Positions 1-8,620 are shown, counted from the stretch's first letter. The stretch is DNA of 19,919 nucleotides from an uncultured bacterium (GCA_903837445.1 CAILUR010000058.1:1-19919), one strand, 5' to 3'. Numbers and translations are program-made. Notes: generated from the sequence alone by a model not told the origin.

Positions 1-336
1 AGGATAAAAGCTGGAGAAGATTTTATAGAACTGGCAAAGAAATACTCTGAAGACGCCACCACACGGGAGGCAGGCGGGGAACTGGGCTACTTTGGAAAAG
101 GCGCTATGGTACAGGAGTTTGAGCAGGCAGCTTTTCCACTTTCTGTCGGAGAGGTCTCAGAACCGGTCAGAACAGTGTACGGATATCATATAATTAAAAT
201 AGATGAAAAAAGAAAGATTACCTATGAAGATTCAAAAGATAAAATAAAAAAAATGATAGAAGACAGAAAGAAAAAAGAAATCTTTGAAGCCGTTATAAAA
301 ACACTCAAAGAAAAATACGAAGTAAAAATAAAATAA
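1..336 (+). CDS. Parvulin-type peptidyl-prolyl cis-trans isomerase, C-terminal part (5' end outside window)
   Basis: The reading frame is open from base 1 and ends at the TAA at 334-336; only about 111 residues are present. They match the second half of a parvulin (PpiC/rotamase) domain: an FxELAKKYSED-like helix, then GGELGYFGKG, the FPLSVGEVSEPV stretch and the terminal GYHIIKI strand. A lysine-rich, probably helical tail of about 40 residues follows, as in SurA/PrsA-type periplasmic foldases. The family catalyses proline isomerisation during folding of exported proteins. The next gene is a lipoprotein, so an envelope role fits. The N-terminal signal and chaperone domain are not visible, so SurA, PrsA and PpiD cannot be told apart. 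The family is clear; the exact gene is not. Confidence 0.9.
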   Translation, partial: RIKAGEDFIELAKKYSEDATTREAGGELGYFGKGAMVQEFEQAAFPLSVGEVSEPVRTVYGYHIIKIDEKRKITYEDSKDKIKKMIEDRKKKEIFEAVIKTLKEKYEVKIK

Positions 337-340
337 GTCG

Positions 341-366
341 AGGGGCGGTTTTAAACACCCCTATTT
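341..366 (+). terminator. Weak hairpin after the PPIase gene, possible terminator or attenuator
   Basis: AGGGG (341-345) pairs with CCCCT (358-362), and GTT (348-350) can pair with AAC (354-356) inside it. ATTTTA follows the stem. The T tract is only four bases, so termination would be partial at best. The hairpin lies between the PPIase stop and the Shine-Dalgarno of the next gene (GGAG, 373-376), where it could also lower read-through. Confidence 0.35.
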
Positions 367-381
367 TAAAGCGGAGTTATT

Positions 382-2727
382 ATGCCCTTAGGTCTAAAGA
401 CAGCGCTCAGCCTTGCGGTGGTATTTATTTTTGTATCGTGTGCCCCGCAACAGGCAGTCAGAAAAAATGCCCCACAAAATGTGGTGGCACAAGAGCGTAT
501 AGACATAAGTGAGGATGAGGTTAAATATTGGCAAACCCAAGCCACCCTTGCTAAAGACACTGTGAGCAGGGCTGAAGCTGAGTTTTGGGTGGGGCAGTAT
601 TATTTTAATAAAAATGAAGAAAAACCTATGTTTGCTTATTTTGAACAAAACGAAAAATATTATAAAGATACTATCTGGGGGTATTTGTCTTCTCTGCGCC
701 TCGCCCAGTACTATCAGAAGAAAAATAATGCCGAGGCGTATTTAAAAAAACTCAGTTATCTTCTTGATGGGCTGTTGCAGTTTCCAGAGTTTGCACCGAC
801 CATAAAACAAAAAGTGACTGAAATGCTTACCTCTCTGGACGATGCGAGCTTGAATACCCTTTATTTAAAACACGCACATAAGATCATAGACGAGAAGGTC
901 TTAGCGCTCTTACTGACTCGTGCTGAAGGCACAAAGGATTATGAAACATATTTAAAATATGGCGCGATATATCTAAATGATTTTAAAGACGGCGAAAATT
1001 ATGCAAGCATTATTGAAAAGTTTAAAATATATGGAAACTTTAAACCTGTCGCTGCAAACAAACTGGCTGTCATAATTCCTATGGCGGACAAACATATGGA
1101 TATCGGGACTGTGATTAAAAATAGTATAGATATGGCGCTGTCAGAAATAAATGCGCAACGCGCTGAAACTGATAAAATAGAACTGTTTTATGTGGACGAA
1201 ACAAATGAGGCAGGCCTGGTTGCAAATATGACAAAACTTATTGAAGACCAGCAAATCATAGCAATTTTAGGACCTCTATATTCAAAAACAGTGACAAAAC
1301 TTATGCCCTTACTTGACAGGTATGGAATAAGTATGTTTTCTTCCACTGCGGCACAGCAGGAGCTTGACAACAAGAGTGCGTATTTTTTCCGTAATTGTTC
1401 CACCGCAAAAGGCGAGGCATATGCTATTGCTAAATATATGTATTGGGATAGTGGTATAAAAAATGCAAGTATTATTTATCCTGACAATACTTACGGCAGT
1501 ACTCTGCGCAAGTTTTTCGTGGACAAGTTCACCTCGCTTGGTGGCACTATAATAGGGGAAGCTTCTTTCGGACCAAAGACTACGGATTTTCAGGCGCAGA
1601 TAGTGGGAGCGGGAGGTATTAATACAGGCCTCTTCAAAGAAAAACGCGCGGATGAACAAATGGAAATAAATCGGATAATGGATAGCGCTGGAAAAAAAGC
1701 GCTGGATAAAATATATTCTTATTTTAAGATAATGCCTGAACTTGCTCCCATAGTAGGAGAGGCAACTGCCACTACAAAAACCTCGGAAGCCACGACGGTG
1801 GCTATTCTTCACTTGGCACCACAGGGAGAAGATGTAAAAAAGTTTAAATTGGATACAGATATGACTGTTAAAATGAGTTATGCGCTTGCCAAAGGAAAAA
1901 ATATAAATGTGATAAAGCAAAAGACCGTTGATGCCACGCTGGAGGATATAGGCATAGGCTATGAAGAAATTGACAGGGAGTTTGCTATGTCAGCGGCCCG
2001 GCAACTTAATGCAAAGGTGCTTATATGGGGGACCATAAAGGAAGGCAAAAGCAATACTCCCACCGCAAACTTCATGCCAGTGGAAATTCAAGTGGATGCG
2101 AAAGGAAACTCCACCCCGATTTATAAATTTACAGAAGAGGACTATTATAATTTTGATGTGGTGATACATATTATCTCAGTGGCGGATGAACAACAAATGG
2201 ATGAGATTACTTTTAGGTATAGTAAAATAAAAGAACCGGCAAGCAATCCGAAAAAAATAGAGGCCATATACGCGCCGTGTTCAGATAAAAACATGATAAT
2301 GCTCAGACCGCAGTTAAATTTTTATGATTTGGATGTGCCTATTTTTGGGAGTGAGGCCTTAGCGAGTGGGTATATTTCTGAATATCGTGAAGATGCGCTG
2401 GGCGTGACATATCCCGCTACCTTTTATGATGAGGACACGGATGGCACGGCAAAAACTTTTGTGGACACCTATGAAGAACGCTATGCCAGCAAGCCAGGAG
2501 TCATAGCGGCAAACTCGTATGACTTAATGAAAATTGCTGGAGTGTTACTGGCTAAAAAAATAAAGTCCCGGGAAGAATTTAAAAACGAGTTAAAAGCGCT
2601 TTCGGGGTATAGAGAAGTCACTGGTAATTTTATGTTTGATAGCGAAGGCTCACCAGTCAAAGAATATTATCTTATGAAAGTAGACACAGATAAAACCAAA
2701 CTCCTAAAAAAAGAGACGGGGAACTAA
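382..2727 (+). CDS. LpoA-like lipoprotein: TPR-like N-terminus plus type I periplasmic-binding fold carrying an inserted domain
   Basis: The protein has 781 aa. A lipoprotein signal peptide ends in a lipobox FVSC, with C20 as the likely lipidated residue. Residues about 40-220 are helical and TPR-like (YWVGQYYF-, LRLAQYYQKK-type repeats). A type I periplasmic-binding fold (LivJ/LpoA-like) starts near 227 with KLAVIIPM; IAILGPLYS, ASIIYPDNTYG and TTDFQAQI follow to about 412. The second part of the fold resumes near 627 with AIYAPC and IFGSEAL and runs to the end. Roughly 413-626 is an insert whose core (VAILHL at 473-478, VIKQKTVDATLEDIGI, LNAKVLIWGTIKEG) resembles a CsgG/TolB-N-type fold. 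The architecture matches LpoA-type penicillin-binding-protein activators more than ABC solute receptors, and no transporter genes are adjacent. ATG 382 has GGAG at 373-376. The hisS start follows its stop by one base, so the two are probably cotranscribed. The ligand or partner is unknown. Confidence 0.8.
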   Translation: MPLGLKTALSLAVVFIFVSCAPQQAVRKNAPQNVVAQERIDISEDEVKYWQTQATLAKDTVSRAEAEFWVGQYYFNKNEEKPMFAYFEQNEKYYKDTIWGYLSSLRLAQYYQKKNNAEAYLKKLSYLLDGLLQFPEFAPTIKQKVTEMLTSLDDASLNTLYLKHAHKIIDEKVLALLLTRAEGTKDYETYLKYGAIYLNDFKDGENYASIIEKFKIYGNFKPVAANKLAVIIPMADKHMDIGTVIKNSIDMALSEINAQRAETDKIELFYVDETNEAGLVANMTKLIEDQQIIAILGPLYSKTVTKLMPLLDRYGISMFSSTAAQQELDNKSAYFFRNCSTAKGEAYAIAKYMYWDSGIKNASIIYPDNTYGSTLRKFFVDKFTSLGGTIIGEASFGPKTTDFQAQIVGAGGINTGLFKEKRADEQMEINRIMDSAGKKALDKIYSYFKIMPELAPIVGEATATTKTSEATTVAILHLAPQGEDVKKFKLDTDMTVKMSYALAKGKNINVIKQKTVDATLEDIGIGYEEIDREFAMSAARQLNAKVLIWGTIKEGKSNTPTANFMPVEIQVDAKGNSTPIYKFTEEDYYNFDVVIHIISVADEQQMDEITFRYSKIKEPASNPKKIEAIYAPCSDKNMIMLRPQLNFYDLDVPIFGSEALASGYISEYREDALGVTYPATFYDEDTDGTAKTFVDTYEERYASKPGVIAANSYDLMKIAGVLLAKKIKSREEFKNELKALSGYREVTGNFMFDSEGSPVKEYYLMKVDTDKTKLLKKETGN

Positions 2728-2728
2728 A

Positions 2729-3973
2729 ATGCCACAATACAATCGACTTAGAGGTACAAAGGATGTAATTCCAGCACAGACACAGTTATGGGAACAGATA
2801 ATAATGAAAGCGGCGCGGACGCTAAAACTTTATGATTATTCGCTAATAGTGACACCAGTGATAGAAGAGACCGCTTTATTTATAAGAGGCGTAGGCGAGG
2901 GCAGTGATATTGTAATGAAGGAAATGTATAATTTTCAGGATAAAAAAGGGCGGGAAATAGTACTGCGGCCTGAAGGCACAGCCTCGGTGGTTCGCGCCTA
3001 TATAGAAAACAGCTTACCTGTAAAATCAAACTTATATTATATCGGACCTATGTTTAGATATGAAAAACCGCAAAAAGGGCGCGACAGAGAATTTTATCAG
3101 ATAGGGGTAGAGAGTTTTGGAGACCCCACACCGTATAAGGATGCGGAAACAGTAAAACTGGCTGAAACCTTTTTAAAAGAATTGGGAATAAATGCTTTTG
3201 AGATTCAGGTAAATTCTACAGGGTGCAAAGAGTGCAAACCCAAATATATAGAAGTACTTTTGAACTTTTTAGAACCACGGAAAGCAATGCTCTGCGAGGA
3301 CTGCCTAAAAAAAATAGAACGCGGTGCGGCGATAAGAGTGTTGGATTGCAAAAATGAAAAATGTCGTGAAACAGTTATGTCAGCCCCACTGGTCACTGCA
3401 CATTTGTGCGAGCCGTGCGACACCCATCATAAATTATTTTTAGAAGCCTTGAAAATAAATGGAGTAAAATTTATTGAAAATCCACGCATAGTCCGGGGCT
3501 TGGATTATTATACAAAAACAGTTTTTGAATTTATCACTGACAAAATAGGCGCGCAACAGAACACTATTTTGGCAGGCGGGCGCTATGATAATCTGGTGTG
3601 GGAATTGGGCGGCAAAAAAACTCCAGCAGTGGGGTTTGCCGCTGGAGTGGAACGCATAGCAGAAGTAATCAATGCTGGCGGGGGATTTACAACAGAAGAT
3701 AAAGTGGATATTTTTGTGATAACGGATAAACAATATATTAAAAACGCTTATGCGCTGGTAAATACTTTGCGTGAAAGTGGGATAAAAGCGGTAATGAGTT
3801 ACGAAGAAAAAAGTTTCAAGTCCCAGTTTAGAGAAGCGGATGCGAGAAAAGCAAAATATGCCGCGATAATAGGGGAAACCGAAATTCAAAATAAAACAGT
3901 AATGCTGAAAAATATGGAAACAGGCGAACAAAAAGAGACCAATGAACAGGGAATAATAAACCTTTTTAAATAA
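2729..3973 (+). CDS. hisS: Histidine--tRNA ligase
   Basis: A class II aminoacyl-tRNA synthetase that charges tRNA-His in the cytosol. The 414 aa is normal length. The N-terminal YNRLRGTKDVIP is typical. Motif 2 is MFRYEKPQKGRDREF (from M108), the histidine-specific motif is RGLDYYTKTVFEF (R256-F268), and motif 3 lies in GGRYDNL ... GFAAGVERI. The anticodon-binding domain is about 325-414. Between motif 2 and the histidine motif are four cysteine pairs, C166/C169, C189/C192, C207/C212 and C227/C230, which look like paired zinc-ribbon knuckles. Such cysteine-rich insertions occur in many clostridial-type HisRS. The start codon lies one base after the lipoprotein stop, implying translational coupling. 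aspS, its frequent neighbour, is not downstream. Confidence 0.97.
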   Translation: MPQYNRLRGTKDVIPAQTQLWEQIIMKAARTLKLYDYSLIVTPVIEETALFIRGVGEGSDIVMKEMYNFQDKKGREIVLRPEGTASVVRAYIENSLPVKSNLYYIGPMFRYEKPQKGRDREFYQIGVESFGDPTPYKDAETVKLAETFLKELGINAFEIQVNSTGCKECKPKYIEVLLNFLEPRKAMLCEDCLKKIERGAAIRVLDCKNEKCRETVMSAPLVTAHLCEPCDTHHKLFLEALKINGVKFIENPRIVRGLDYYTKTVFEFITDKIGAQQNTILAGGRYDNLVWELGGKKTPAVGFAAGVERIAEVINAGGGFTTEDKVDIFVITDKQYIKNAYALVNTLRESGIKAVMSYEEKSFKSQFREADARKAKYAAIIGETEIQNKTVMLKNMETGEQKETNEQGIINLFK

Positions 3974-4011
3974 AGAGTTTTTAAAATATTTCAAAACAAA
4001 CTGAGGCAAAC

Positions 4012-5025
4012 TTGAAAAGATTAAAAATAGCTATTACTATGGGCGACCCGGCTGGAATTGGACCGGAGATCATAGCCAAAATGTATTTAAACTATGACCT
4101 TTATAAAGTCGCGGATGTCTTTGTGATTGGCGACCTTTTTCCTATGCTGTCTGCCCAGCGCAGAATCAGTTCCAAACTTTCTATAAGACCTATGAGCAGT
4201 TTTTCCAAACTCAGCAGAGTTAAAAATACAATAAACCTTATGGATATGAAAGCCCTCGCCCTTAAAGATTTTTCTATAGGCGAAGCCACCGCAACACAAG
4301 GCAAAGCCTCCTTTGAATATATAAAAACTGCCATAAAGCTCGCTGTGGATGGTGATATAGATGCCATAGTGACAGCGCCTATCACCAAATATGCTTTGCA
4401 TATGGCAGGAGTAAAGTATCCGGGGCATACTGAAATGCTTAGCAGTTTTACAAAAACAAAAAAATACGCTATGTTACTTATGAGTGATAAATTAAAAGTT
4501 GTTTTGGCGACTATTCATACTGGCATAAAAAATGTGCCAGGAAAACTTACCCCTAAAGGGATTTTTGATTTGCTGGTACTTACTGACAAAGCTCTGCGAA
4601 AAGATTTTGGTATAAGCAAACCAAGTATCGCTGTGTGTGGCTTAAATCCGCACGCGGGAGAAGCCGGGGCGTTTGGAAATGAAGAAATAAAAATAATAAA
4701 ACCTGCGATAGCCAAAGCCGTCAAGGCAGGGATAAATGCGCAGGGCCCTTATTCAGGGGACACCATATTTCAAAAAGTGATTCATTCCAAAAGTCACGAT
4801 GCAGTAGTCGCTATGTATCACGATCAGGGTTTAATCCCTTTAAAATTGCTTTCTTTTGAGACGGGAGTAAATGTCACGCTCGGGCTTCCAATAGTCCGCA
4901 CCTCTCCTGATCACGGCACTGCCTACGACATAGCAGGGACGGCAAAAGCCTCGGAAAAATCCATATATGCGGCATTCAAAACTGCCATAGAAATAGTTAA
5001 AAATAGGAAAAGGAAAATAGAGTGA
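4012..5025 (+). CDS. pdxA: 4-hydroxythreonine-4-phosphate dehydrogenase, TTG start
   Basis: PdxA oxidises 4-phosphooxy-L-threonine to the intermediate that PdxJ condenses with deoxyxylulose phosphate, in DXP-dependent vitamin B6 synthesis. Length is 337 aa, as usual. Visible signatures are TMGDPAGIGPEI at the N-terminus, TAPITKYALHMAG, PGHTEML (metal-ligand His at H139), GLNPHAGEAGAFGNEE with a second His, and MYHDQGLIPLKLL with the third. SPDHGTAYDIAGTAKA near the C-terminus completes the family pattern. The start is TTG at 4012, supported by GAGG at 4003-4006 five bases upstream; the next ATG would cut into the GDPAGIGPE motif region. pdxA next to rsmA/ksgA is the same pairing seen in Escherichia coli. 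Confidence 0.96.
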   Translation: MKRLKIAITMGDPAGIGPEIIAKMYLNYDLYKVADVFVIGDLFPMLSAQRRISSKLSIRPMSSFSKLSRVKNTINLMDMKALALKDFSIGEATATQGKASFEYIKTAIKLAVDGDIDAIVTAPITKYALHMAGVKYPGHTEMLSSFTKTKKYAMLLMSDKLKVVLATIHTGIKNVPGKLTPKGIFDLLVLTDKALRKDFGISKPSIAVCGLNPHAGEAGAFGNEEIKIIKPAIAKAVKAGINAQGPYSGDTIFQKVIHSKSHDAVVAMYHDQGLIPLKLLSFETGVNVTLGLPIVRTSPDHGTAYDIAGTAKASEKSIYAAFKTAIEIVKNRKRKIE

Positions 5026-5079
5026 GGGGACTGGGCGAACAAAAGCGGGAAAATATAAACAAAAACTCAGGTGTAGAAA

Positions 5080-5904
5080 ATGAGTAAGTTCCAACATAAA
5101 AAAAGCCTCGGGCAAAACTTTCTATATCAGCGGGAAAAAGTGGCACAGGTGGTGGAAGCGATGAACCCCACTCTGGAAGAAGCGTTTATCGAAATAGGAC
5201 CAGGTACTGGCTATCTTACTGAACAACTGCTCCCCAAAGTAAAAACTCTCACTTGCATAGAAATTGACAGGCAGGCCATAGAAATTTTAAAAACTAAATT
5301 TGCGGACAAGACAAATATAGAAATTATTTATGCGGATTTTTTAAAATATGATTTAAAAAAGTTTTGTCTGGAAGCAGGGATTGGGCAACAAAAGTTAAAA
5401 GTGGCAGGCAATATCCCTTACTACATTACTACTCCTATTATAGAAAAACTTATTGAACACAAACACCTTATCTCAAAAGCTTATTTAATGGTGCAAAAGG
5501 AAGTAGCGGAGCGTATTATTTCGTCTGAAGGTAGCAAAGTGTATGGGTCGCTTTCTGTTTTCTGCCAGTATCACGCAGATTGTAAAATACTTCTTAACAT
5601 AGACCGAGGCAATTTTTATCCAGTGCCAGAGGTGGACTCAGCTTTTATAGAATTGAATTTTGAAAAAAAAGAAAAAGTAGAGACGAAAAATGAGGACCTA
5701 TTTTTTAAAATTGTCAGGGCTGGGTTTTCTCAGCGAAGAAAAATGTTTATCAATAATTTAAAGCGGGTGTTTGACACGACTGAAAATGCCGTGCGCCCAG
5801 CTTTTGAAAAATGTGACATAGAACTAAAAGCCAGAATAGAAGATGTCTCTATAAAAAAACTGGCACAGCTTTCAAATATAATGCTGGATTTAAAAATCCA
5901 ATAA
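5080..5904 (+). CDS. rsmA: 16S rRNA (adenine1518/1519-N6) dimethyltransferase
   Basis: RsmA (KsgA) dimethylates two adjacent adenines in the 3'-terminal helix of 16S rRNA late in 30S assembly, using S-adenosylmethionine. The 274 aa is standard length. It shows the family's N-terminal KSLGQNFL, SAM motif I EIGPGTGYL (from E38), acidic ribose-binding CIEID, and the catalytic motif NIPYY (N111-Y115). The C-terminal helical domain carries SQRRKMFINNLKR. ATG 5080 is preceded by AGGTG at 5069-5073. It lies 54 nt after pdxA and 12 nt before another rRNA methyltransferase gene. Confidence 0.96.
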   Translation: MSKFQHKKSLGQNFLYQREKVAQVVEAMNPTLEEAFIEIGPGTGYLTEQLLPKVKTLTCIEIDRQAIEILKTKFADKTNIEIIYADFLKYDLKKFCLEAGIGQQKLKVAGNIPYYITTPIIEKLIEHKHLISKAYLMVQKEVAERIISSEGSKVYGSLSVFCQYHADCKILLNIDRGNFYPVPEVDSAFIELNFEKKEKVETKNEDLFFKIVRAGFSQRRKMFINNLKRVFDTTENAVRPAFEKCDIELKARIEDVSIKKLAQLSNIMLDLKIQ

Positions 5905-5916
5905 GGCGGTTGTGGA

Positions 5917-7119
5917 ATGGACTTGTTTCCCATAGTTATGTTGCAAGAGGGAGAGGAAAAAAGAATCCTGGATGGGCATTTGTGGATTTTTAATAATGAG
6001 ATTGCCACTATATCTCCTGGCACAAGAAACGGAGATATAGTCCATGTTTTGGATTTTAATGGCACCCCGCTGGGAACGGGCTATATAAACAAGAAATCAA
6101 AAATAACTGTTCGTTTGCTGGATTCGGCTGCAGATAATGGCTTTTCTGGCCTAGTGGAAGATATTTATAAACTGTTAAAGGCAAAACTGACTACGGCTGT
6201 CAAAAAAAGAAGCCATATAAAAAACACCAATGCTAAAAGGTATGTGTTTTCAGAAGCGGATTCACTGCCCGGGCTTATTGCTGATATGTACGGTAAAATA
6301 CTGGTGATTCAAATTACTACTCTCGGTATGGAAAAACAAAAAGAAAAAATTGTGGCTATTTTAGATGAGCTTTTAAAACCTTCTGTGATATACGAAAAAA
6401 GCTTGTCGCCTTCACGAGAAAAAGAAGGAATGGAAAAAAAAGAAGCAATAATAAAACCGGAAACCGCAATAATAAAACCTGTGGAAATATATGAGAATGG
6501 TTTAAAATTTATTGTAGATTTGGTGCACGGCACCAAGACAGGGTTTTATCTTGACCAAAGGGACAACAGGGACAAACTGCAAAAATATTGTGAAGGCAAA
6601 AAAGTATTGGATGCCTTTTGTTATACAGGGGGGTTTAGTGCTTTCGCCTTGAAAGCAGGGGCTATGCAAACTCTGGGACTGGATACAAATGAAGAAGCCC
6701 TAAAAACCGCTGCCGATAATATGCGGCTCAACAAATTTGAAAAGTTTACTTTTGAAAAAGCAAATGTCTTTAATAAACTGCGTGACTTGGTGGCTGAGGA
6801 AAAAAAGTTTGGAGTAGTCATACTTGATCCCCCAGCCTTTTCAAAAACCAAAGAAGAAAAAGAAGGCGCGATAAAAGGATATAAAGATATTCATATGTAT
6901 GGAATGAAACTGCTGGAAAAAGGTGGGCATCTTATGACTTTTTCATGCTCCCAGAATATAAGCAAGGAAGACCTGATAACGATAGTAAACGAAGCAGCGC
7001 AGGATGCCAGAATTTCAATAGAGTTTGTGGAGACGCTCACTCAGGCCACAGATCATCCTTATACAAGCCGAATTCCAGAGACCTTTTATTTGAAAGGGTT
7101 AGTGCTTAAAAGAAAATAA
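5917..7119 (+). CDS. RlmI-type class I SAM-dependent 23S rRNA methyltransferase
   Basis: A 400-aa protein with an N-terminal PUA-like domain (EEKRILDGHLWIFNNEI), a central linker domain and a C-terminal Rossmann methyltransferase. Typical RlmI/YccW features are KTGFYLDQRDNR, SAM motif I DAFCYTGGFS, VILDPPAFSK and FSCSQNIS, in which C344 aligns with the catalytic cysteine of RNA m5C methyltransferases. RlmI methylates C1962 of 23S rRNA in E. coli, but the substrate here is inferred by homology only. A lysine/glutamate-rich insert around 168-190 contains a duplicated AIIKP, matching a direct repeat GCAATAATAAAACC in the DNA; this is probably a loop. The PUA domain start and the nearby AAGGCGG support ATG 5917. 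Confidence 0.88.
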   Translation: MDLFPIVMLQEGEEKRILDGHLWIFNNEIATISPGTRNGDIVHVLDFNGTPLGTGYINKKSKITVRLLDSAADNGFSGLVEDIYKLLKAKLTTAVKKRSHIKNTNAKRYVFSEADSLPGLIADMYGKILVIQITTLGMEKQKEKIVAILDELLKPSVIYEKSLSPSREKEGMEKKEAIIKPETAIIKPVEIYENGLKFIVDLVHGTKTGFYLDQRDNRDKLQKYCEGKKVLDAFCYTGGFSAFALKAGAMQTLGLDTNEEALKTAADNMRLNKFEKFTFEKANVFNKLRDLVAEEKKFGVVILDPPAFSKTKEEKEGAIKGYKDIHMYGMKLLEKGGHLMTFSCSQNISKEDLITIVNEAAQDARISIEFVETLTQATDHPYTSRIPETFYLKGLVLKRK

Positions 7120-7162
7120 ACTGCCGAGGTTTAAACTCAATAAAAGAGGTAATGGCCCGGAT

Positions 7163-8530
7163 ATGAAAATAGTCCTGATAAATCCAAAACCAAAGATATG
7201 GATAAAAAGTTTTACTCTACCTTTAGGGTTAGCGTATGTGGCGGCCTATGCTATGGAAAAGGGGTTTAAAGATATTCAGGTGGTGGATTTGAATTTACAC
7301 TCTGAGGCTACCCTGCCTCTGGCACAGGTGTATGGAATTACAGCCACCACACCGCTAATAAATGCCGCTTATGCACTCGCAAAAAAAATAAAAACTCCAG
7401 AAAACTTTGTCGTGTTAGGCGGACCGCACGCCACCTGTCTTCCTGAGGAAGCTCTTTTAAAAGAAGGAGTGGATTTTGTCATCAGGGGAGAAGGGGAAAT
7501 AACTTTTTATCAGTTGTTGGAAGCCATAAAAGCCAAAAGTGATTTTTCTCAAATACAGGGACTGTCCTTTAAAAAAGACGGTCGTATTATCCATAATCCT
7601 GAACGGGACTTTATAAAAAATATTGACACGCTTCCTTTTCCAGCACGCCAGCTGTTTGGTGACTTGCGGGCTTACTCACACCCACAACCTTTACTGGGGT
7701 GGAGAAAACCTGTGGTAAATATGCTGACCAGCAGAGGCTGTCCGTATAATTGTTATTTTTGTTATAAGGGAACCTTTGGTCGTGCTTGGCGAGGTCGGTC
7801 AGCGCAAAGCGTGGTAGAGGAATGGGAAATGCTGGTAAAGGACTACAAAGTAAAAGAACTTGCCATACAAGATGATATGTTTAATCTTGATTTGGACAGG
7901 GCAAAGAAAATAATGACACTGGTGATAGAAAAAAAATTACAAATTCCTTTCACTTTTCCAAATGGTATCCGTGCGGATTTTATTGATGAGGAACTGGTAG
8001 GGCTTATGAAAAGCGCTGGGCTTTACAGGACAGCCCTCGGCGTAGAATCAGGCGTGCAGGAAGTTTTAGATGATATAGGAAAAAATGAAAACCTCTCAGA
8101 GATAGAAGCCGGGCTAACCCTTTTAAAAAAATACGGCATACAGACCATTTTATTTTTTGTTATGGGAAATCCAAAAGATACCGAAACCACTATGCAAAAG
8201 ACCATAGAGTATTCTATTAAACTTGACCCGCATTTTTCCCAGTATGCCAGTTCCACTCCTTTTCCTGGGACACGGCTTTATGATATGGTGAAAGCTTCGG
8301 GAACACTGCGCGTAAAGGACTGGGATGAGTTTTCACAGTTTGACCAAAAGGGGTATTTTGATTACCCGCATTTAAAAGGCAGTACCATAGTGAAGTATGT
8401 AAAAAAGGCATATAGGAAATTTTATTTTAGGCCGCGGTTTATTTTTAAAATGTTGACCTTGCCTGATTTTTATATGAAGCTCCCAGCTTTCATAGAAGGG
8501 TTGTGGCATTTTGGGTTTAAAGGAAAGTAA
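7163..8530 (+). CDS. Class B (B12-binding-type) radical SAM protein, substrate unknown
   Basis: A 455-aa protein. An N-terminal B12-binding-like Rossmann domain spans about 1-130, with VYGITATTPLINAA, VLGGPHATCLP and VDFVIRGEGE. The radical SAM core follows, with the cluster ligands C193, C197 and C200 in SRGCPYNCYFCYKG, then GIRADFI and a glycine-rich ALGVESG. The C-terminal helical tail is like that of other B12-type radical SAM proteins. No DxHxxG base-off cobalamin motif is visible, so cobalamin may bind base-on or not at all. Families of this architecture include methylases, cyclases (BchE) and hopanoid/lipid modifiers; none can be chosen from sequence. ATG 7163 is 12 nt from GAGGT (7146-7150), a wide spacing. 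It lies between the rRNA-modification genes and the sugar cluster, and could act on a lipid or glycan, which is inference. Confidence 0.85.
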   Translation: MKIVLINPKPKIWIKSFTLPLGLAYVAAYAMEKGFKDIQVVDLNLHSEATLPLAQVYGITATTPLINAAYALAKKIKTPENFVVLGGPHATCLPEEALLKEGVDFVIRGEGEITFYQLLEAIKAKSDFSQIQGLSFKKDGRIIHNPERDFIKNIDTLPFPARQLFGDLRAYSHPQPLLGWRKPVVNMLTSRGCPYNCYFCYKGTFGRAWRGRSAQSVVEEWEMLVKDYKVKELAIQDDMFNLDLDRAKKIMTLVIEKKLQIPFTFPNGIRADFIDEELVGLMKSAGLYRTALGVESGVQEVLDDIGKNENLSEIEAGLTLLKKYGIQTILFFVMGNPKDTETTMQKTIEYSIKLDPHFSQYASSTPFPGTRLYDMVKASGTLRVKDWDEFSQFDQKGYFDYPHLKGSTIVKYVKKAYRKFYFRPRFIFKMLTLPDFYMKLPAFIEGLWHFGFKGK

Positions 8531-8538
8531 AACCTGCT

Positions 8539-8567
8539 TTGACAACGCTGGGGATTTGTATTAAACT
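8539..8567 (+). promoter_or_regulatory. Candidate sigma-70 promoter upstream of the sugar cluster
   Basis: TTGACA (8539-8544) is a perfect -35 box. TAAACT (8562-8567) lies 17 bases downstream as a 4/6 match to the -10. This is in a 90-nt gap, the first sizeable one after several tightly packed genes, so a new transcript starting here is plausible. Confidence 0.4.
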
Positions 8568-8620
8568 TGAAGAGCTTTTGAAAAAGGTATCTTATATAAA
8601 ATTATTTCCGGGAGGAAAAA

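Noticed and set aside
1309..1920. 203-codon open frame on the minus strand
   Set aside because: It lies wholly opposite the lipoprotein gene, has no Shine-Dalgarno or family resemblance, and its composition (Phe/Tyr/Ser/His-rich) is that of a reverse-strand reading of an A-rich gene.
3440..4009. 189-codon open frame on the minus strand
   Set aside because: Antisense to hisS and the hisS-pdxA gap, with aromatic-rich low-complexity composition and no recognisable motif.
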